A DNA stretch of 64,000 nucleotides from NCBI RefSeq assembly GCF_900184895.1, contig NZ_FXZK01000006.1, positions 62,001-126,000 on the forward strand. Direction: 5' to 3'. Below, one piece after another: positions 33,461-43,177 of this stretch. The translations under genes and the position numbers were made by a program. The stretch comes from Flavimaricola marinus (lineage in GTDB: Bacteria; Pseudomonadota; Alphaproteobacteria; Rhodobacterales; Rhodobacteraceae). The first letter of the stretch is position 1; every line of letters starts with the position of its first letter. The notes under the pieces are model-generated. The model searched no databases, was not told the origin of the DNA, and worked only from the letters and a program-made list of their open reading frames with translations.

Positions 33461-35164
33461 ATGATTTCGCGGCGGGATTTCTTGCAAGCCAGTGTTGCGG
33501 CATCTGCGATTGTCGGTGCATCGGGTTTTGGCAACTGGGGCCGATTGGCCGCTCAGCAGAGCCTAACCCAAGACCAACTGCTCGACTTTGACACCTATGG
33601 AAATGTCACTCTGATCCATGTCACTGACATTCATGGCCAACTCAAACCCATCTGGTTCCGCGAGCCGGAAATAAACATCGGTATGGGCGAGTACAGAGGT
33701 CAAGTTCCCCATATCACCGGCGCCGACTTTCGCCGCGCCTATGGCATCGAGGATCAGAGCCGCTCGCACTATGCGCTGACCTACGATGACTTTCAGGCGC
33801 TGGGGCAAGCATATGGCAAAATGGGCGGTCTCGATCGTGTCGCGACTGTCGTCAATCAGATCCGCGCGGCGCGCCCCGATGCCTTACTTCTGGACGGAGG
33901 CGATACGTGGCACGGGTCTTACACCTGTTACCAGACGCAGGGGCAGGACATGGTGAATGCTATGAACAAGTTGCGCCCCGACGCCATGACGTTCCATTGG
34001 GAATTCACTCTAGGGTCCGACCGAGTTCGCGAGATCGTTGGTGATCTGCCTTTTGCCGCTCTTGGGGCGAATGTCTTCGATGCCGAGTGGGACGAGCCTG
34101 CAGAGGACTTTGCCCCCTTCAAGATGTTCGAGACGGGCGGCGTCAAGGTCGCGGTGATCGGGCAGGCGTTTCCCTACATGCCGATCGCGAACCCCGGCTG
34201 GATGTTTCCGGAATACTCATTCGGTATCCGCGAAGAACGGATGCAGGCCGTCGTCGACGAGGTTCGTACCGCAGGGGCGGAGTTGGTTGTTTGCCTGTCG
34301 CACAACGGTTTTGACGTCGACAAGAAGATGGCGTCCCGCGTCGATGGTATTGATGTGATTCTCTCGGGGCACACCCATGACGCGCTGCCCGAGCCTGCTT
34401 TGGTTGGGGAAACGATCATTGTCGCGTCCGGATCAAACGGCAAATTCGTGAGCCGTGTCGATCTGGATGTGCGTGATGGCCGGATGATGGGCTTCCGGCA
34501 CAAATTGATCCCGATCTTTTCTGATGTGATTGCGCCGGATGCTGACATGGCGGCGTCGATTGATGCCGAACGGGCTCCATTTGCCAATCAGCTGGGTGAG
34601 GTCATCGGTACAGTGGCTGATGACACGCTCCTTTACCGGCGCGGAAATTTCAATGGCTCTTGGGATGACCTGATCTGTCAGGCGCTGATTGAAGAACGTG
34701 ATGCGGATATCTCGTTATCACCCGGTGTTCGTTGGGGGCCAAGCCTTATGCCGGGAGAAAACATCACCCGCGAGGATATCTGGAACGTCACGTCGATGAC
34801 TTACGGGAAGGCGTATCGGACCGAGATGACCGGTGAGTTCATTCATACCGTAATGGAGGACGTGGCGGACAATCTTTGCAATGCCGATCCGTATTATCAG
34901 CAAGGCGGCGACATGGTCCGTGTCGGCGGCATGGGCTACCGGATCGAAGTGGATCAGCCGATTGGCTCGCGGATTACGGATATGACCCTCCTCAGTACTG
35001 GAGAGGCGATTGATCCTGCAAAGTCCTATCAGGTCGCTGGCTGGGCGTCCGTCAACCCCGATACAGAAGGTCCGCAGATCTGGGATGTGGTTGAAAGCTA
35101 TATCGCCCGCCAAGGCACTGTCAGCGTTCCACCCAACACGAGTGTGTCCGTCGTATCGGGCTGA
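33461..35164 (+). CDS. soxB: SoxB thiosulfohydrolase
   Basis: 567 aa. A Tat signal (ISRRDFLQASVAASAIVGAS) is followed by a 5'-nucleotidase-like metallophosphoesterase fold. HVTDIHGQL and LLDGGDTWHGS provide metal ligands; CLSHNG and LSGHTHDALPEP provide the rest. The C-terminal domain has the YYQQGGDMVRVGG segment typical of SoxB. It releases sulfate from SoxY-bound thiosulfonate in the periplasm using two manganese ions. It is the first gene after the internal terminator. Confidence 0.96.
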   Translation: MISRRDFLQASVAASAIVGASGFGNWGRLAAQQSLTQDQLLDFDTYGNVTLIHVTDIHGQLKPIWFREPEINIGMGEYRGQVPHITGADFRRAYGIEDQSRSHYALTYDDFQALGQAYGKMGGLDRVATVVNQIRAARPDALLLDGGDTWHGSYTCYQTQGQDMVNAMNKLRPDAMTFHWEFTLGSDRVREIVGDLPFAALGANVFDAEWDEPAEDFAPFKMFETGGVKVAVIGQAFPYMPIANPGWMFPEYSFGIREERMQAVVDEVRTAGAELVVCLSHNGFDVDKKMASRVDGIDVILSGHTHDALPEPALVGETIIVASGSNGKFVSRVDLDVRDGRMMGFRHKLIPIFSDVIAPDADMAASIDAERAPFANQLGEVIGTVADDTLLYRRGNFNGSWDDLICQALIEERDADISLSPGVRWGPSLMPGENITREDIWNVTSMTYGKAYRTEMTGEFIHTVMEDVADNLCNADPYYQQGGDMVRVGGMGYRIEVDQPIGSRITDMTLLSTGEAIDPAKSYQVAGWASVNPDTEGPQIWDVVESYIARQGTVSVPPNTSVSVVSG

Positions 35165-35182
35165 TTAGCGAAGGAGACGACC

Positions 35183-35614
35183 ATGAAGTCCATCATTCTT
35201 GCAGCTGCGATCGTGCTTTCGGCAACGACATCGTTCGCCGAAGGCATGACGCACCGCGTCGCGATACATGTCGACGAAAACGATCCCCAAGTCATGAACA
35301 TGGCGCTCAACAACGTCGCAAACCTCACATCTTATTACGAGGCGCAGGGCGATGATGTAATCGTCGAGCTTGTCGCATATGGCCCCGGCCTGAACATGTT
35401 TGTCGCGGAGACAAGCCCGGTGGCCGAACGCATCGCCGCAATGTCGCTAGCGATGCCAAATTTGAAATTTTCAGGCTGTGGCAACACGTTGAGTGCCATG
35501 GAGGCGCGGACCGACCACACCGTCGAACTCGTTTCTGAGGCAGAGATTGTGCCGTCCGGGGTCGTCCAACTGATCACCCTGCAAGAAGCCGGCTATGCCT
35601 ACGTCCGCCCCTGA
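35183..35614 (+). CDS. Periplasmic DsrE/DsrF-like protein within the sox cluster
   Basis: 143 aa. The cleavable signal (MKSIILAAAIVLSATTSFA) precedes a DsrE-like domain: HRVAIHVDENDP, MALNNVANLTSYYEAQGDD, VELVAYGPGLNMF and LKFSGCGNTLSAM. The lone Cys in the last segment is at the position of the sulfur-accepting Cys in some DsrE proteins. It sits between soxB and soxC, where a periplasmic sulfur carrier or trafficking role would make sense. The function is inferred from position and fold only. Confidence 0.8.
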   Translation: MKSIILAAAIVLSATTSFAEGMTHRVAIHVDENDPQVMNMALNNVANLTSYYEAQGDDVIVELVAYGPGLNMFVAETSPVAERIAAMSLAMPNLKFSGCGNTLSAMEARTDHTVELVSEAEIVPSGVVQLITLQEAGYAYVRP

Positions 35615-35644
35615 CGTTTGGTATCGAAGAGGAGCGACCCGAAC

Positions 35645-36913
35645 ATGGTTGAGAACATTGGGATGAAACCCTCGCGCAGAGGATTCCTTAGAACGGCATT
35701 GGCTGGCGGTGGCGCTTTGGCCGTGGGCTCAACCGCAGCCCGCGCTGAAGGAGACCCAGTTATTCTGGAGCCGCGTCCGTGGAACCAGTTCTTGGGCGAG
35801 GGCGTCGACGCACGCCCATACGGGTTCCCGAGTGAACATGAGGCGCATGTGCGTCGCCAAGATGTGCCTTGGTTGACCGCGGATCCGATCAGTTCGGTCA
35901 ACTTCACGCCCTTGCATGAATTGGACGGAATTATCACGCCCAACGGGCTGTGTTTCGAGCGTCATCACGGCGGCATTGCAGAAGTTGACCCTGCTGAGCA
36001 CCGTTTGATGATCAACGGTCTGGTTGATCGACAAATCGTACTGACCATGCAGGATCTGATGCGGTTCCCCCGCGAGAACCACGTCTATTTTCTGGAATGT
36101 GCCGCCAATACAGGAATGGAATGGGCCGGCTCACAGTTAAATGGCTGTCAATTCACGCACGGGATGATCCACAATGTCATGTATACCGGCATTCCGCTGC
36201 GCCTGATCCTCGCAGAAGCGGGAGTGAAGCCAAGTGGGTCTTGGATATTGGTCGAGGGCGCCGACGCGTCGGGGATGACCCGTTCAATTCCAATGGAGAA
36301 GGCGCTGGACGACTGCTTGGTCGCTTTCAAAATGAACGGAGAGGCGCTCCGTCCCGAGCAGGGGTATCCAGTACGACTGGTCGTTCCGGGTTGGGAAGGC
36401 AATATGTGGATCAAGTGGCTTCGCCGTATCGAAGTGGGCGATCAGCCGTGGCATCATCGCGAAGAAACCAGCAAATACACCGATCTGTTGGCCGATGGCC
36501 GGGCACGCCGGTTCACTTGGGAAATGGACGCCAAGTCGGTGATCACCAACCCCAGCCCGCAAGCTCCGATCACTCACGGTCCCGGACCGACAGTCTTGAC
36601 GGGTGTGGCATGGTCTGGCCGCGGCACGATCCCGCGTGTCGACGTGACATTGGACGGCGGCATCAATTGGCACGATGCCCGGATGTCCGGTCCGTCGTTC
36701 AACAAGTCGATGCACAGGTTCTACTTTGAATTCAACTGGGACGGTCAGCCGATGCTGCTTCAAAGTAGAGCGCATGACAGCACGGGATATGTCCAGCCGA
36801 CAAAGAACCAACTGCGCGAAATCCGCGGTGAGAACTCGATCTACCACAACAATGGCATCCAAACCTGGGCCGTGGACAAAGACGGAAGGGCTGAAAATGT
36901 CGAAATTTCTTAA
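35645..36913 (+). CDS. soxC: SoxC, molybdenum-containing sulfane dehydrogenase subunit
   Basis: About 422 aa. A Tat signal (PSRRGFLRTALAGGGALAVG) suits export of a folded molybdoprotein. The Mo-coordinating Cys152 is in FLECAANTGMEW, with YTGIPLRLILAEAG and VVPGWEGNMWIKWLRRIEV following. The C-terminal dimerisation domain of sulfite oxidases completes it. SoxCD removes six electrons from the SoxY-bound sulfane sulfur. ATG 35645 follows GAGGAG. It overlaps soxD by 17 bases. Confidence 0.95.
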   Translation: MVENIGMKPSRRGFLRTALAGGGALAVGSTAARAEGDPVILEPRPWNQFLGEGVDARPYGFPSEHEAHVRRQDVPWLTADPISSVNFTPLHELDGIITPNGLCFERHHGGIAEVDPAEHRLMINGLVDRQIVLTMQDLMRFPRENHVYFLECAANTGMEWAGSQLNGCQFTHGMIHNVMYTGIPLRLILAEAGVKPSGSWILVEGADASGMTRSIPMEKALDDCLVAFKMNGEALRPEQGYPVRLVVPGWEGNMWIKWLRRIEVGDQPWHHREETSKYTDLLADGRARRFTWEMDAKSVITNPSPQAPITHGPGPTVLTGVAWSGRGTIPRVDVTLDGGINWHDARMSGPSFNKSMHRFYFEFNWDGQPMLLQSRAHDSTGYVQPTKNQLREIRGENSIYHNNGIQTWAVDKDGRAENVEIS

Positions 36914-38099
36914 AATTTTCCTTCCTGCTCTCAGCGCAACCGGCGCAACTTTGACACTGGCATATGTCGTCGCGGATCAGTTCGTCGTGGACCTGCCTGC
37001 ACCTCTGCGCGGAGCGATGATCCAACCGGCGCAAGCGCAAGATAGCGTCGAGCCTGCGATTGCTCAGGCTGAAACGGAGCCTGCCTTGACGGCGCCGACA
37101 GGAGGCTTTGGGCTCGGCCGCCTTGCCACGGTTGAAGAAGTCGCTGCGTGGGATATCGATATCCGTCCCGATGGTCAGGGCCTGCCAGATGGCAGTGGTG
37201 ATGTCTGGACTGGAGAGGAGGTCTTTGTCGAAAATTGCGCCATGTGTCACGGCGATTTCGGCGAGGCCGTCGGACGTTGGCCCGCGCTGGCTGGTGGTCT
37301 CAACACCTTGGAAAGGGATGACCCGGTCAAGACTGTCGGCTCCTACTGGCCGTACCTCTCTACCGTTTACGATTATATCAATCGGGCCATGCCATTCGGG
37401 CATGCACAGTCTCTGGAACCAGACGAGATCTATGCGATCACAGCATATATTCTCTATGTGAATGATCTGGTGGAGGACGACTTCGAATTGTCCCGCGATA
37501 ATTTCCTGACCGTCGAGATGCCGAACAGCCAGAATTTCTACCTCGATGACCGTGCCGAGACTGAATTGCCTCTGTTCAGGCAGTCCCCCTGCATGAGCGG
37601 CTGCAAAGAAAGCGTCGAAATCACCATGCACGCGAGCGTCCTTGACGTTACACCCGATACGGACGAACCCGCTGCCGAAACATCTGAATCAACTGTTCAA
37701 GAAGTGACGGCGGAGCTTGAAGTGGCCGAGCAAGAGATTGCCGAGCCAGAGGCCATCACTGAAGTGACCTCGGTTGATCCTGGATTGGTCACAGCCGGAG
37801 AGGGAGTTTTTCGGCAGTGTAGCGCCTGCCACAAGGTCGGGCCCGGTGCCGCCAATGGTGTTGGGCCACATTTGAACGGTGTTGTCGGTCGTGCGGCCGG
37901 TGCAGTTGAAGGCTTTCGCTATTCCGGCGCGATCTCCGATGCAGCCGAAGCGGGTCTCGTCTGGAATACTGAAGAACTCTCGGCGTTTCTTGCTGATCCA
38001 AGGGGTTATATGAACGGAACGCGCATGGCATTTCGGGGCGTAAGAAGTGACGACGATATTGCCGCCCTGATCGCATACCTTTCCACCTTGGCTGAGTGA
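36897..38099 (+). CDS. soxD: SoxD, dihaem c-type cytochrome subunit of sulfane dehydrogenase
   Basis: About 400 aa. The signal or anchor is followed by CxxCH at 114-118 (NCAMCHGD) with axial Met region RAMPFGHA. An acidic Glu/Ala-rich linker (about 255-290) leads to a second cytochrome c domain with CxxCH at 308-312 (QCSACHKVGP) and NGTRMAF. The two-domain form with linker matches Paracoccus SoxD. It passes electrons from SoxC to cytochrome c. ATG 36897 follows GGAAGGG inside the end of soxC. Confidence 0.94.
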   Translation: MSKFLKIFLPALSATGATLTLAYVVADQFVVDLPAPLRGAMIQPAQAQDSVEPAIAQAETEPALTAPTGGFGLGRLATVEEVAAWDIDIRPDGQGLPDGSGDVWTGEEVFVENCAMCHGDFGEAVGRWPALAGGLNTLERDDPVKTVGSYWPYLSTVYDYINRAMPFGHAQSLEPDEIYAITAYILYVNDLVEDDFELSRDNFLTVEMPNSQNFYLDDRAETELPLFRQSPCMSGCKESVEITMHASVLDVTPDTDEPAAETSESTVQEVTAELEVAEQEIAEPEAITEVTSVDPGLVTAGEGVFRQCSACHKVGPGAANGVGPHLNGVVGRAAGAVEGFRYSGAISDAAEAGLVWNTEELSAFLADPRGYMNGTRMAFRGVRSDDDIAALIAYLSTLAE

Positions 38100-38205
38100 C
38101 GCATTGCGGCGCGCCAAACGCTGTATCGATCTTGGTAGTGCCGAGCGAAGTTTAACCAAGCCGGCAAACTACTGGCTCCACGCCATTATCGCGAAAGAAA
38201 ACGAC

Positions 38206-38637
38206 ATGAAGAACTATCTGCCTACATTGGCGTTCTCGCTCATCGGAACGGCGGCATTTGCCCAAGAGGCAACGGTCTATCCCTTCGAGGGCACGTTCGA
38301 CGATGCAACGTTCAGCGTTGAGTCCGCGATTATTGGCCGAGGATTGGTCATCGACTATGTCAGCCACACCGGTGAAATGCTCAATCGCACACGCGCTGAC
38401 GTTGGCAGCGATGTCGAGATCTTCGCAGCCGCAGACGTGTTTCTCTTCTGCTCTGCATCTGTTTCACGTCAGGTGATGGAAGCTGATCCCATGAACATCG
38501 CGCATTGCCCCTACGGTGTCTTTGTCATCGAGCAAGAGGGCGAAGTGCAGATCGGGTATCGCAACCACCCAGAAGGCGAGATGCAGGCGGTCCAAACGCT
38601 GCTAGACGAAATCGCCCGTGAAGCAGCGGGTGGGTAA
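38206..38637 (+). CDS. DUF302-like periplasmic protein
   Basis: About 143 aa. The signal is MKNYLPTLAFSLIGTAAFAQ. The rest matches the DUF302 pattern (FDDATFSVESAIIGRGLVI, then ADVFLFCSASVSRQVMEADP, CPYGVFVIEQ). DUF302 proteins are common in sulfur-oxidation loci but their role is not known to me. It lies where many clusters place soxE/soxF. The 106-base gap from soxD and the weak ribosome site (GAAAGAAAAC) suggest modest expression. Confidence 0.78.
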   Translation: MKNYLPTLAFSLIGTAAFAQEATVYPFEGTFDDATFSVESAIIGRGLVIDYVSHTGEMLNRTRADVGSDVEIFAAADVFLFCSASVSRQVMEADPMNIAHCPYGVFVIEQEGEVQIGYRNHPEGEMQAVQTLLDEIAREAAGG

Positions 38638-38648
38638 CCGCCGCGCCT

Positions 38649-39569
38649 CTAGCTGTCCTCCGATACAAACTCGTATCCGTCGCCGCGTCGTTCCACACGC
38701 CCGGCTCCTCCATTGGGCAAGTGAAACCCGATGATAGGAATCTGCTCAACTGCAAGCCGGTCCATCAGCCGGACTCGCGTTCGCGCTCCTGTTTCGGCGT
38801 CTTGATCCGAACCGGAATGCCATGCTGGTTTTTCGAAGGCGAGATGGTGATTTGCAATGCAGTCGCCGACAATCAGTCTGCTATCTTTGCCTGCATGCAT
38901 AGCAAAGGACATATGTCCCGGTGTGTGCCCGGGTGTGAGAAGCGCTGTCACACCGATCAGCGGCTCTTGGCCATCTTGAATCAGGTTGATCCTGTCTGAC
39001 AGGAGCGACAAGCGCGATGCTGCCCCGACGGCAAACGGCACGCGAAACTCGTTGATTGAGCTAATTGTTGTTGGGTCAGTCCAATAGTCCCACTCCGCTT
39101 GCCCGATGTAGTAGTTGGCATTGGCGAAGACGAGATCATCGAAGTCGTCTGTCAGGCCCCAAAGATGATCGGGGTGAGCATGGGTGAACAAGACGTCGGT
39201 CACGTCGGCCGGATCAAGATCGATCTGAGCGAGCGCATCGCCGAGTCTGCCTGCCGATGGCATGAAGTTCGGACCGGCCCCAACGTCAAAGATGACATTG
39301 CGGTCGCCGGTTTGAAGCAGGGTCACATTGCATTCTGGCCGGAACTGGTCGGGTCCTACATCGTAGCGATCGAGGATCTCAGTGGCCGCGGCCATGTTGC
39401 CGTCTGGAACAACCATGGAGCCAGGGAGCACGAGATTACCATCGCTGAGGGTGATCAGCTTGGCATCGCCAAGTTTGAGGATCGTTTGTGACCAGACAGA
39501 ACCGGGTGTGGTGGCCATTGCAGTTGCAGCGCAAGACTGACCTAGGAAGGTTCGGCGTGACAGCGACAT
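38649..39569 (-). CDS. SoxH-like metallo-beta-lactamase-fold hydrolase
   Basis: About 306 aa. The Tat signal is LSRRTFLGQSCAATAMATT, so it is periplasmic. The metal motif THAHPDHLWG (HxHxDH), the distal His in LTPGHTPGH and the bridging Asp in VGDCIANHH are all present. Length and export signal match SoxH of Paracoccus, which is not essential for thiosulfate oxidation. It is convergent with the DUF302 gene and has its own promoter. ATG 39569 follows GGAGGAA. Confidence 0.85.
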   Translation of the reverse strand: MSLSRRTFLGQSCAATAMATTPGSVWSQTILKLGDAKLITLSDGNLVLPGSMVVPDGNMAAATEILDRYDVGPDQFRPECNVTLLQTGDRNVIFDVGAGPNFMPSAGRLGDALAQIDLDPADVTDVLFTHAHPDHLWGLTDDFDDLVFANANYYIGQAEWDYWTDPTTISSINEFRVPFAVGAASRLSLLSDRINLIQDGQEPLIGVTALLTPGHTPGHMSFAMHAGKDSRLIVGDCIANHHLAFEKPAWHSGSDQDAETGARTRVRLMDRLAVEQIPIIGFHLPNGGAGRVERRGDGYEFVSEDS

Positions 39570-39593
39570 GGCTTCCTCCAAATTCAAACATGC

Positions 39594-39606
39594 GAATATA
39601 ATATTC
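39594..39606. promoter_or_regulatory. Palindrome GAATATAATATTC upstream of the soxH-like gene
   Basis: The arms GAATA and TATTC are separated by TAA, 25 bases before the soxH-like ATG. It resembles the soxB site (GAATAATATTC), so the same repressor may control this divergent gene. Confidence 0.45.
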
Positions 39607-40101
39607 CGTTTCTGGAATTTCTTCAATCAAAACCATATCCCTTCTGCCATGTGGCGATGTGAACCAGAGCTTTGTGGTGCTCACAGTCGATGCTCTGGTT
39701 GACGCACGTTGGGGGCCCAGAAGCTGTTCGATCAGGCATTTCCGGCTCATCGACAGCGTTGCCCGCGAATCCGACAGAATCGAACCGTTGACCGTGCTCG
39801 TTTAGTGCCGAGATGCCAACAATTTGGGGGCGTTAAACGGGACTATCCACGCTTCGCAAAACACAATTTGAAACCACCAGTAGCGGCGCCACATAGTCGC
39901 CACATCGCCGTCAAGGGGCTGACACCGTGCCGTCCCGCGGCCATCCGACCTTGGTATGATCTAGCTAAAACCTCTGGCGGGAACGCCCGATTTGCGACCC
40001 TTGGCCGATAGGTTTCGCTGTTTGCCGCTGTCAGATTGGGATCATTCCGGGCCGCAACAAGCGACCTGAAACAGACACCAAAACCAGAGAGAGATCACCA
40101 A
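39607..40101. other. Intergenic region between sox and tad loci, no supported gene
   Basis: About 500 bases with no protein-coding frame of convincing composition. Two overlapping small frames on opposite strands (39436-39750 minus, 39709-40011 plus) lack family features and ribosome sites. The final 100 bases must carry the flp promoter and the GAGAGAGA ribosome site at about 40088-40095. Confidence 0.6.
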
Positions 40102-40308
40102 ATGAACGTCACACGCAAAGTCATCCGCACTACCATTCGCACCTTCTGCAAGGACGAAGACGGCGCAACCGCGATCGAGTACGGCCTCTTCGCCGCATTG
40201 GTTGGCGCGGTCATTGTCGGCACTGTCGTGACCCTTGGTCAGCAAACCAATTCCGGCTTCAACACGATGAGCTCTGCCCTGACAACGGCAGGCGTCACAG
40301 CACCGTAA
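40102..40308 (+). CDS. flp: Flp family type IVb pilin
   Basis: About 68 aa. A short basic leader (NVTRKVIRTTIRTFCKDEDG) ends in Gly, followed by the mature N-terminus ATAIEYGLFAALVGAVIVGT. The Glu five residues in and Tyr are the Flp hallmark. It is cleaved by a TadV-type prepilin peptidase and assembled into tight-adherence pili. ATG 40102 follows GAGAGAGATCACCAA. It heads the tad locus, 71 bases before tadZ. Confidence 0.95.
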   Translation: MNVTRKVIRTTIRTFCKDEDGATAIEYGLFAALVGAVIVGTVVTLGQQTNSGFNTMSSALTTAGVTAP

Positions 40309-40379
40309 GAGCCAGAGAGGGTGCGCGATCCTTCGGCGCGCACCCGCCTCCGTCCAAATTCAAATCAGGAAACGAAGTG

Positions 40380-41579
40380 ATGCCATTTCCCGCTCTCGTA
40401 GCTTCAAATGACCTACCGCTGGCGGCTTACGTCTGCACTGATCAGGGCGCCGATGTGTCTCGTGACGTCATTCGGCGCACAGGTGCAAAAGACAGCGCTG
40501 TGCGAGGTGGCGGATTGAGCGGAGCGGCTCGACTAAGCATCGGCAAACCAATTGCCCGGACCATCATCACCGAAATCGGGAACATCTCGGTGCCGATGGC
40601 GTGCGAAAGCGTTTCCGAAATCCGAAAGACCGGCGCGGAAGTCATCGTCTTAGGGCACCAGACCGATATCGGCACATACCGCGCGCTTCGCAATGCCGGC
40701 GCGCTTGAATACTTTTCTTTTCCGGTTTCCGCTGACGAGATCCTCGCCATTCAATCGCAGAAGACCGCAAATTCGCCGGGGCCGGCGCCCGTGGCGACCC
40801 CGTGTATCGGCGTCTTGGGAAGCAACGGAGGGGTAGGGGCCAGCCTGCTGGCACAAAACCTTGCCTACTTCGCGGCATCACCAAAAGGGGCAAATCTGCG
40901 GACGGCCCTCGTTGATGCCGACCTGCGTTTCGGCACACAAGCCATTGATCTGGACGTCGATGATACGCCCGGCCTGCAGGAAGCCCTGTCGGCTCCGGAT
41001 CGAATTGATGCGACGTTCATCGGAGCGACGATGCACGAGGTCAATGCCCGGCTTTCGCTCTATTCACATCAGATCCGCACACAACAGGGAATTGCCGATC
41101 TCGAGCGTGCATTCCCGAGATTGGCGGTCCCGTTGAAGGCTGAATTCGATGCGGTGATCTTCGACTTGCCGCGAGGGGCGTTGTTTACTCAATCCGAACT
41201 GCCTCCAGTTATTGAGAAACTCATTATCGTGATCCCTGCGGGCTATTCCGGAGTGAATGCGTCGTCACGGCTGATATCACGGATCAAAGAGACCTCTCCC
41301 GAGTTGACGATCATCCCAGTGGTGTCTGAGCTTCGCCGGGATGCGGGGCTTTCGACGAAGGAAATCGGGAAAGCAATCGGGCAGGATATCGTTGGATCGC
41401 TCCCGCGTTGCGACAAGGAGATGGCACGTGCACAACGCGCCGCACGGCCACTTGTGGAGCGTCAGCCTCGCGGTGCCTACGCCCGGGCCGTCAAATCGAT
41501 CTGGGATGCAGCGGCCGCATCACAAAAAGCGAAAGCTGATCCGAAGAAACGCAGCGGAATCAGGGCGTGGCTGGGATGA
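40380..41579 (+). CDS. tadZ: Pilus localisation ATPase-like TadZ/CpaE
   Basis: About 399 aa. A receiver-like N-terminal domain (AEVIVLGHQTDIGTYRALRNAGALEYF) is followed by a MinD/ParA fold. The deviant Walker A reads GSNGGVGAS, lacking both usual lysines. ALVDADLRFGTQAIDLD and VIFDLPRG follow. TadZ/CpaE proteins position the pilus machine, and loss of the Walker lysines occurs in the family. ATG 40380 is preceded by AGGAAACGA; its stop overlaps tadA by four bases. Confidence 0.88.
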   Translation: MPFPALVASNDLPLAAYVCTDQGADVSRDVIRRTGAKDSAVRGGGLSGAARLSIGKPIARTIITEIGNISVPMACESVSEIRKTGAEVIVLGHQTDIGTYRALRNAGALEYFSFPVSADEILAIQSQKTANSPGPAPVATPCIGVLGSNGGVGASLLAQNLAYFAASPKGANLRTALVDADLRFGTQAIDLDVDDTPGLQEALSAPDRIDATFIGATMHEVNARLSLYSHQIRTQQGIADLERAFPRLAVPLKAEFDAVIFDLPRGALFTQSELPPVIEKLIIVIPAGYSGVNASSRLISRIKETSPELTIIPVVSELRRDAGLSTKEIGKAIGQDIVGSLPRCDKEMARAQRAARPLVERQPRGAYARAVKSIWDAAAASQKAKADPKKRSGIRAWLG

Positions 41580-43174
41580 CGCTCCACGTCCCCCAACCCT
41601 CGCTCAACAACGCGCTGGCTCGGGTCATCGCCCTTGCCGAGCAGATTGATGCTGCCGGTTTGAATGCCGAAGAACGCGCCAATGTCGCAGTCTCATATTT
41701 GATCGAGTCTTCGACCGATATCTGGCCATTGGCCATGCAGCGCCAAATCCTTGCAGAAGCGACCAAGGCACTGGATGCGGGCATGGTGCCTGTGACGCAA
41801 GGCACATCGTCGAAAGGGGATCGCGGGGCATCTTTGCCGCAAGCGCCATCGGCGAGTGTGGAGCCTTTGCCGACAAAGGAGACCGAACCATCACTTCCTC
41901 CGGTCGATGGATCTATGGGCATACTAACCCTTGCCAATGAATTGATCCATGACCTGACCGAGATACTCGATTTTTCAGAGCTTGCGGGACAGAACCGGAC
42001 TGAACAGGAAGCGACGATCAGGGCGAGCATCCACAGCGTTTCGGAGAAGCGCAAGCTCCACTTGAACGGCAAGGAGATCTCCGACCTGATCGGTGCAGTC
42101 CTTGCCGATATGCTTGGACTCGGGCCGTTGGAGGTCCTGCTGGCGGACGAGTCGGTGACTGACATCATGGTCAACGGCCCCACCCAGGTCTTCGTGGAGC
42201 GCCACGGGAAATTGGAGCTCACACCGGTGAAGTTTCGCGACAACGCTCATGTCTATGCTGTCGCAAGCCGTATCGTCGCGGCCGTCGGTCGTCGGATCGA
42301 CGAGTCCCAGCCCATGGTCGATGCCCGGCTGAAAGATGGAAGCCGGGTCAACGTGGCGGTTCCACCTTTGGCTATTGATGGGCCGACGATCACCATCCGC
42401 AAGTTTCCGTCTGCGCCGGTCAAACTGGATCGTCTTGTCGAAGGCGGTAGCCTGTCGAACCAGATGGCGGCGTTCCTGGCTCTGGCCGCCTATCTGCGGC
42501 TCAATATCCTGGTCTCGGGGGGGACTGGTTCGGGCAAGACCACGCTGCTCAATGCCATGTCGCAGTATATCTCCCCCAGCGAACGGATCGTGACTATCGA
42601 AGACGCGGCGGAGCTGCGCTTTCAGCAGCCGCATATCGTGCGATTTGAAACGCGGCCGCCGAACGTGGAAGGCACGGGTGAAGTGACCATGCGCACCCTT
42701 GTGCGCAATGCCCTGCGGATGCGACCTGACAGGATCATCATAGGCGAAATCAGAGGAGACGAAGTCCTCGATCTGATGCAGGCAATGAACACCGGGCACG
42801 ATGGCTCGATGAGCACGCTCCATGCGAATTCTCCCAGAGAAGCACTGACACGGGTCGAGAGCATGGCCGCATTGGCTGGTTTTGCGCCGGGCGGCGCCGT
42901 CGTTCGGCGCCAGTTGGTCGATGCTGTGCACCTGATTGTGCAGGTGTCGCGCATGAGGGACGGGAAGCGCCGGATAACATCAATCTCCGAAATAGCGGGG
43001 ATCGCCGGAGATGCCGTCACTCTTCAGGAACTCTTTTCTTTTCGCGCCGATCCGGCGAGCACACGAGCAGAAGTCCGGGGCGACTTCGTCTACTCCGGCT
43101 ATCGCCCGAAGTTTGCAAGTCGGGCCGCGGACTACGGTGTCGAAGACGAGCTCAACGGGATCTTGGGAGGATAG
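41576..43174 (+). CDS. tadA: Secretion ATPase TadA/CpaF
   Basis: About 532 aa. [20 protein letters not shown] and [20 protein letters not shown] are CpaF signatures. Walker A is [14 protein letters not shown], the Asp box is [16 protein letters not shown], Walker B is [14 protein letters not shown], and the His box is [12 protein letters not shown]. It is the cytoplasmic hexameric motor for Flp pilus assembly. The N-terminal 140 residues are a variable Pro/Ser-containing extension. ATG 41576 overlaps the tadZ stop (ATGA). Confidence 0.95.
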   Translation: MTLHVPQPSLNNALARVIALAEQIDAAGLNAEERANVAVSYLIESSTDIWPLAMQRQILAEATKALDAGMVPVTQGTSSKGDRGASLPQAPSASVEPLPTKETEPSLPPVDGSMGILTLANELIHDLTEILDFSELAGQNRTEQEATIRASIHSVSEKRKLHLNGKEISDLIGAVLADMLGLGPLEVLLADESVTDIMVNGPTQVFVERHGKLELTPVKFRDNAHVYAVASRIVAAVGRRIDESQPMVDARLKDGSRVNVAVPPLAIDGPTITIRKFPSAPVKLDRLVEGGSLSNQMAAFLALAAYLRLNILVSGGTGSGKTTLLNAMSQYISPSERIVTIEDAAELRFQQPHIVRFETRPPNVEGTGEVTMRTLVRNALRMRPDRIIIGEIRGDEVLDLMQAMNTGHDGSMSTLHANSPREALTRVESMAALAGFAPGGAVVRRQLVDAVHLIVQVSRMRDGKRRITSISEIAGIAGDAVTLQELFSFRADPASTRAEVRGDFVYSGYRPKFASRAADYGVEDELNGILGG

Positions 43175-43177
43175 GCG

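Noticed and set aside
39709-40011. 100-codon frame in the sox-tad gap
   Set aside because: Composition is irregular, no ribosome site or family feature is seen, and it overlaps another small frame on the opposite strand.
41975-42931. 318-codon antisense frame within tadA
   Set aside because: Walker and His-box motifs fix the coding strand as plus.
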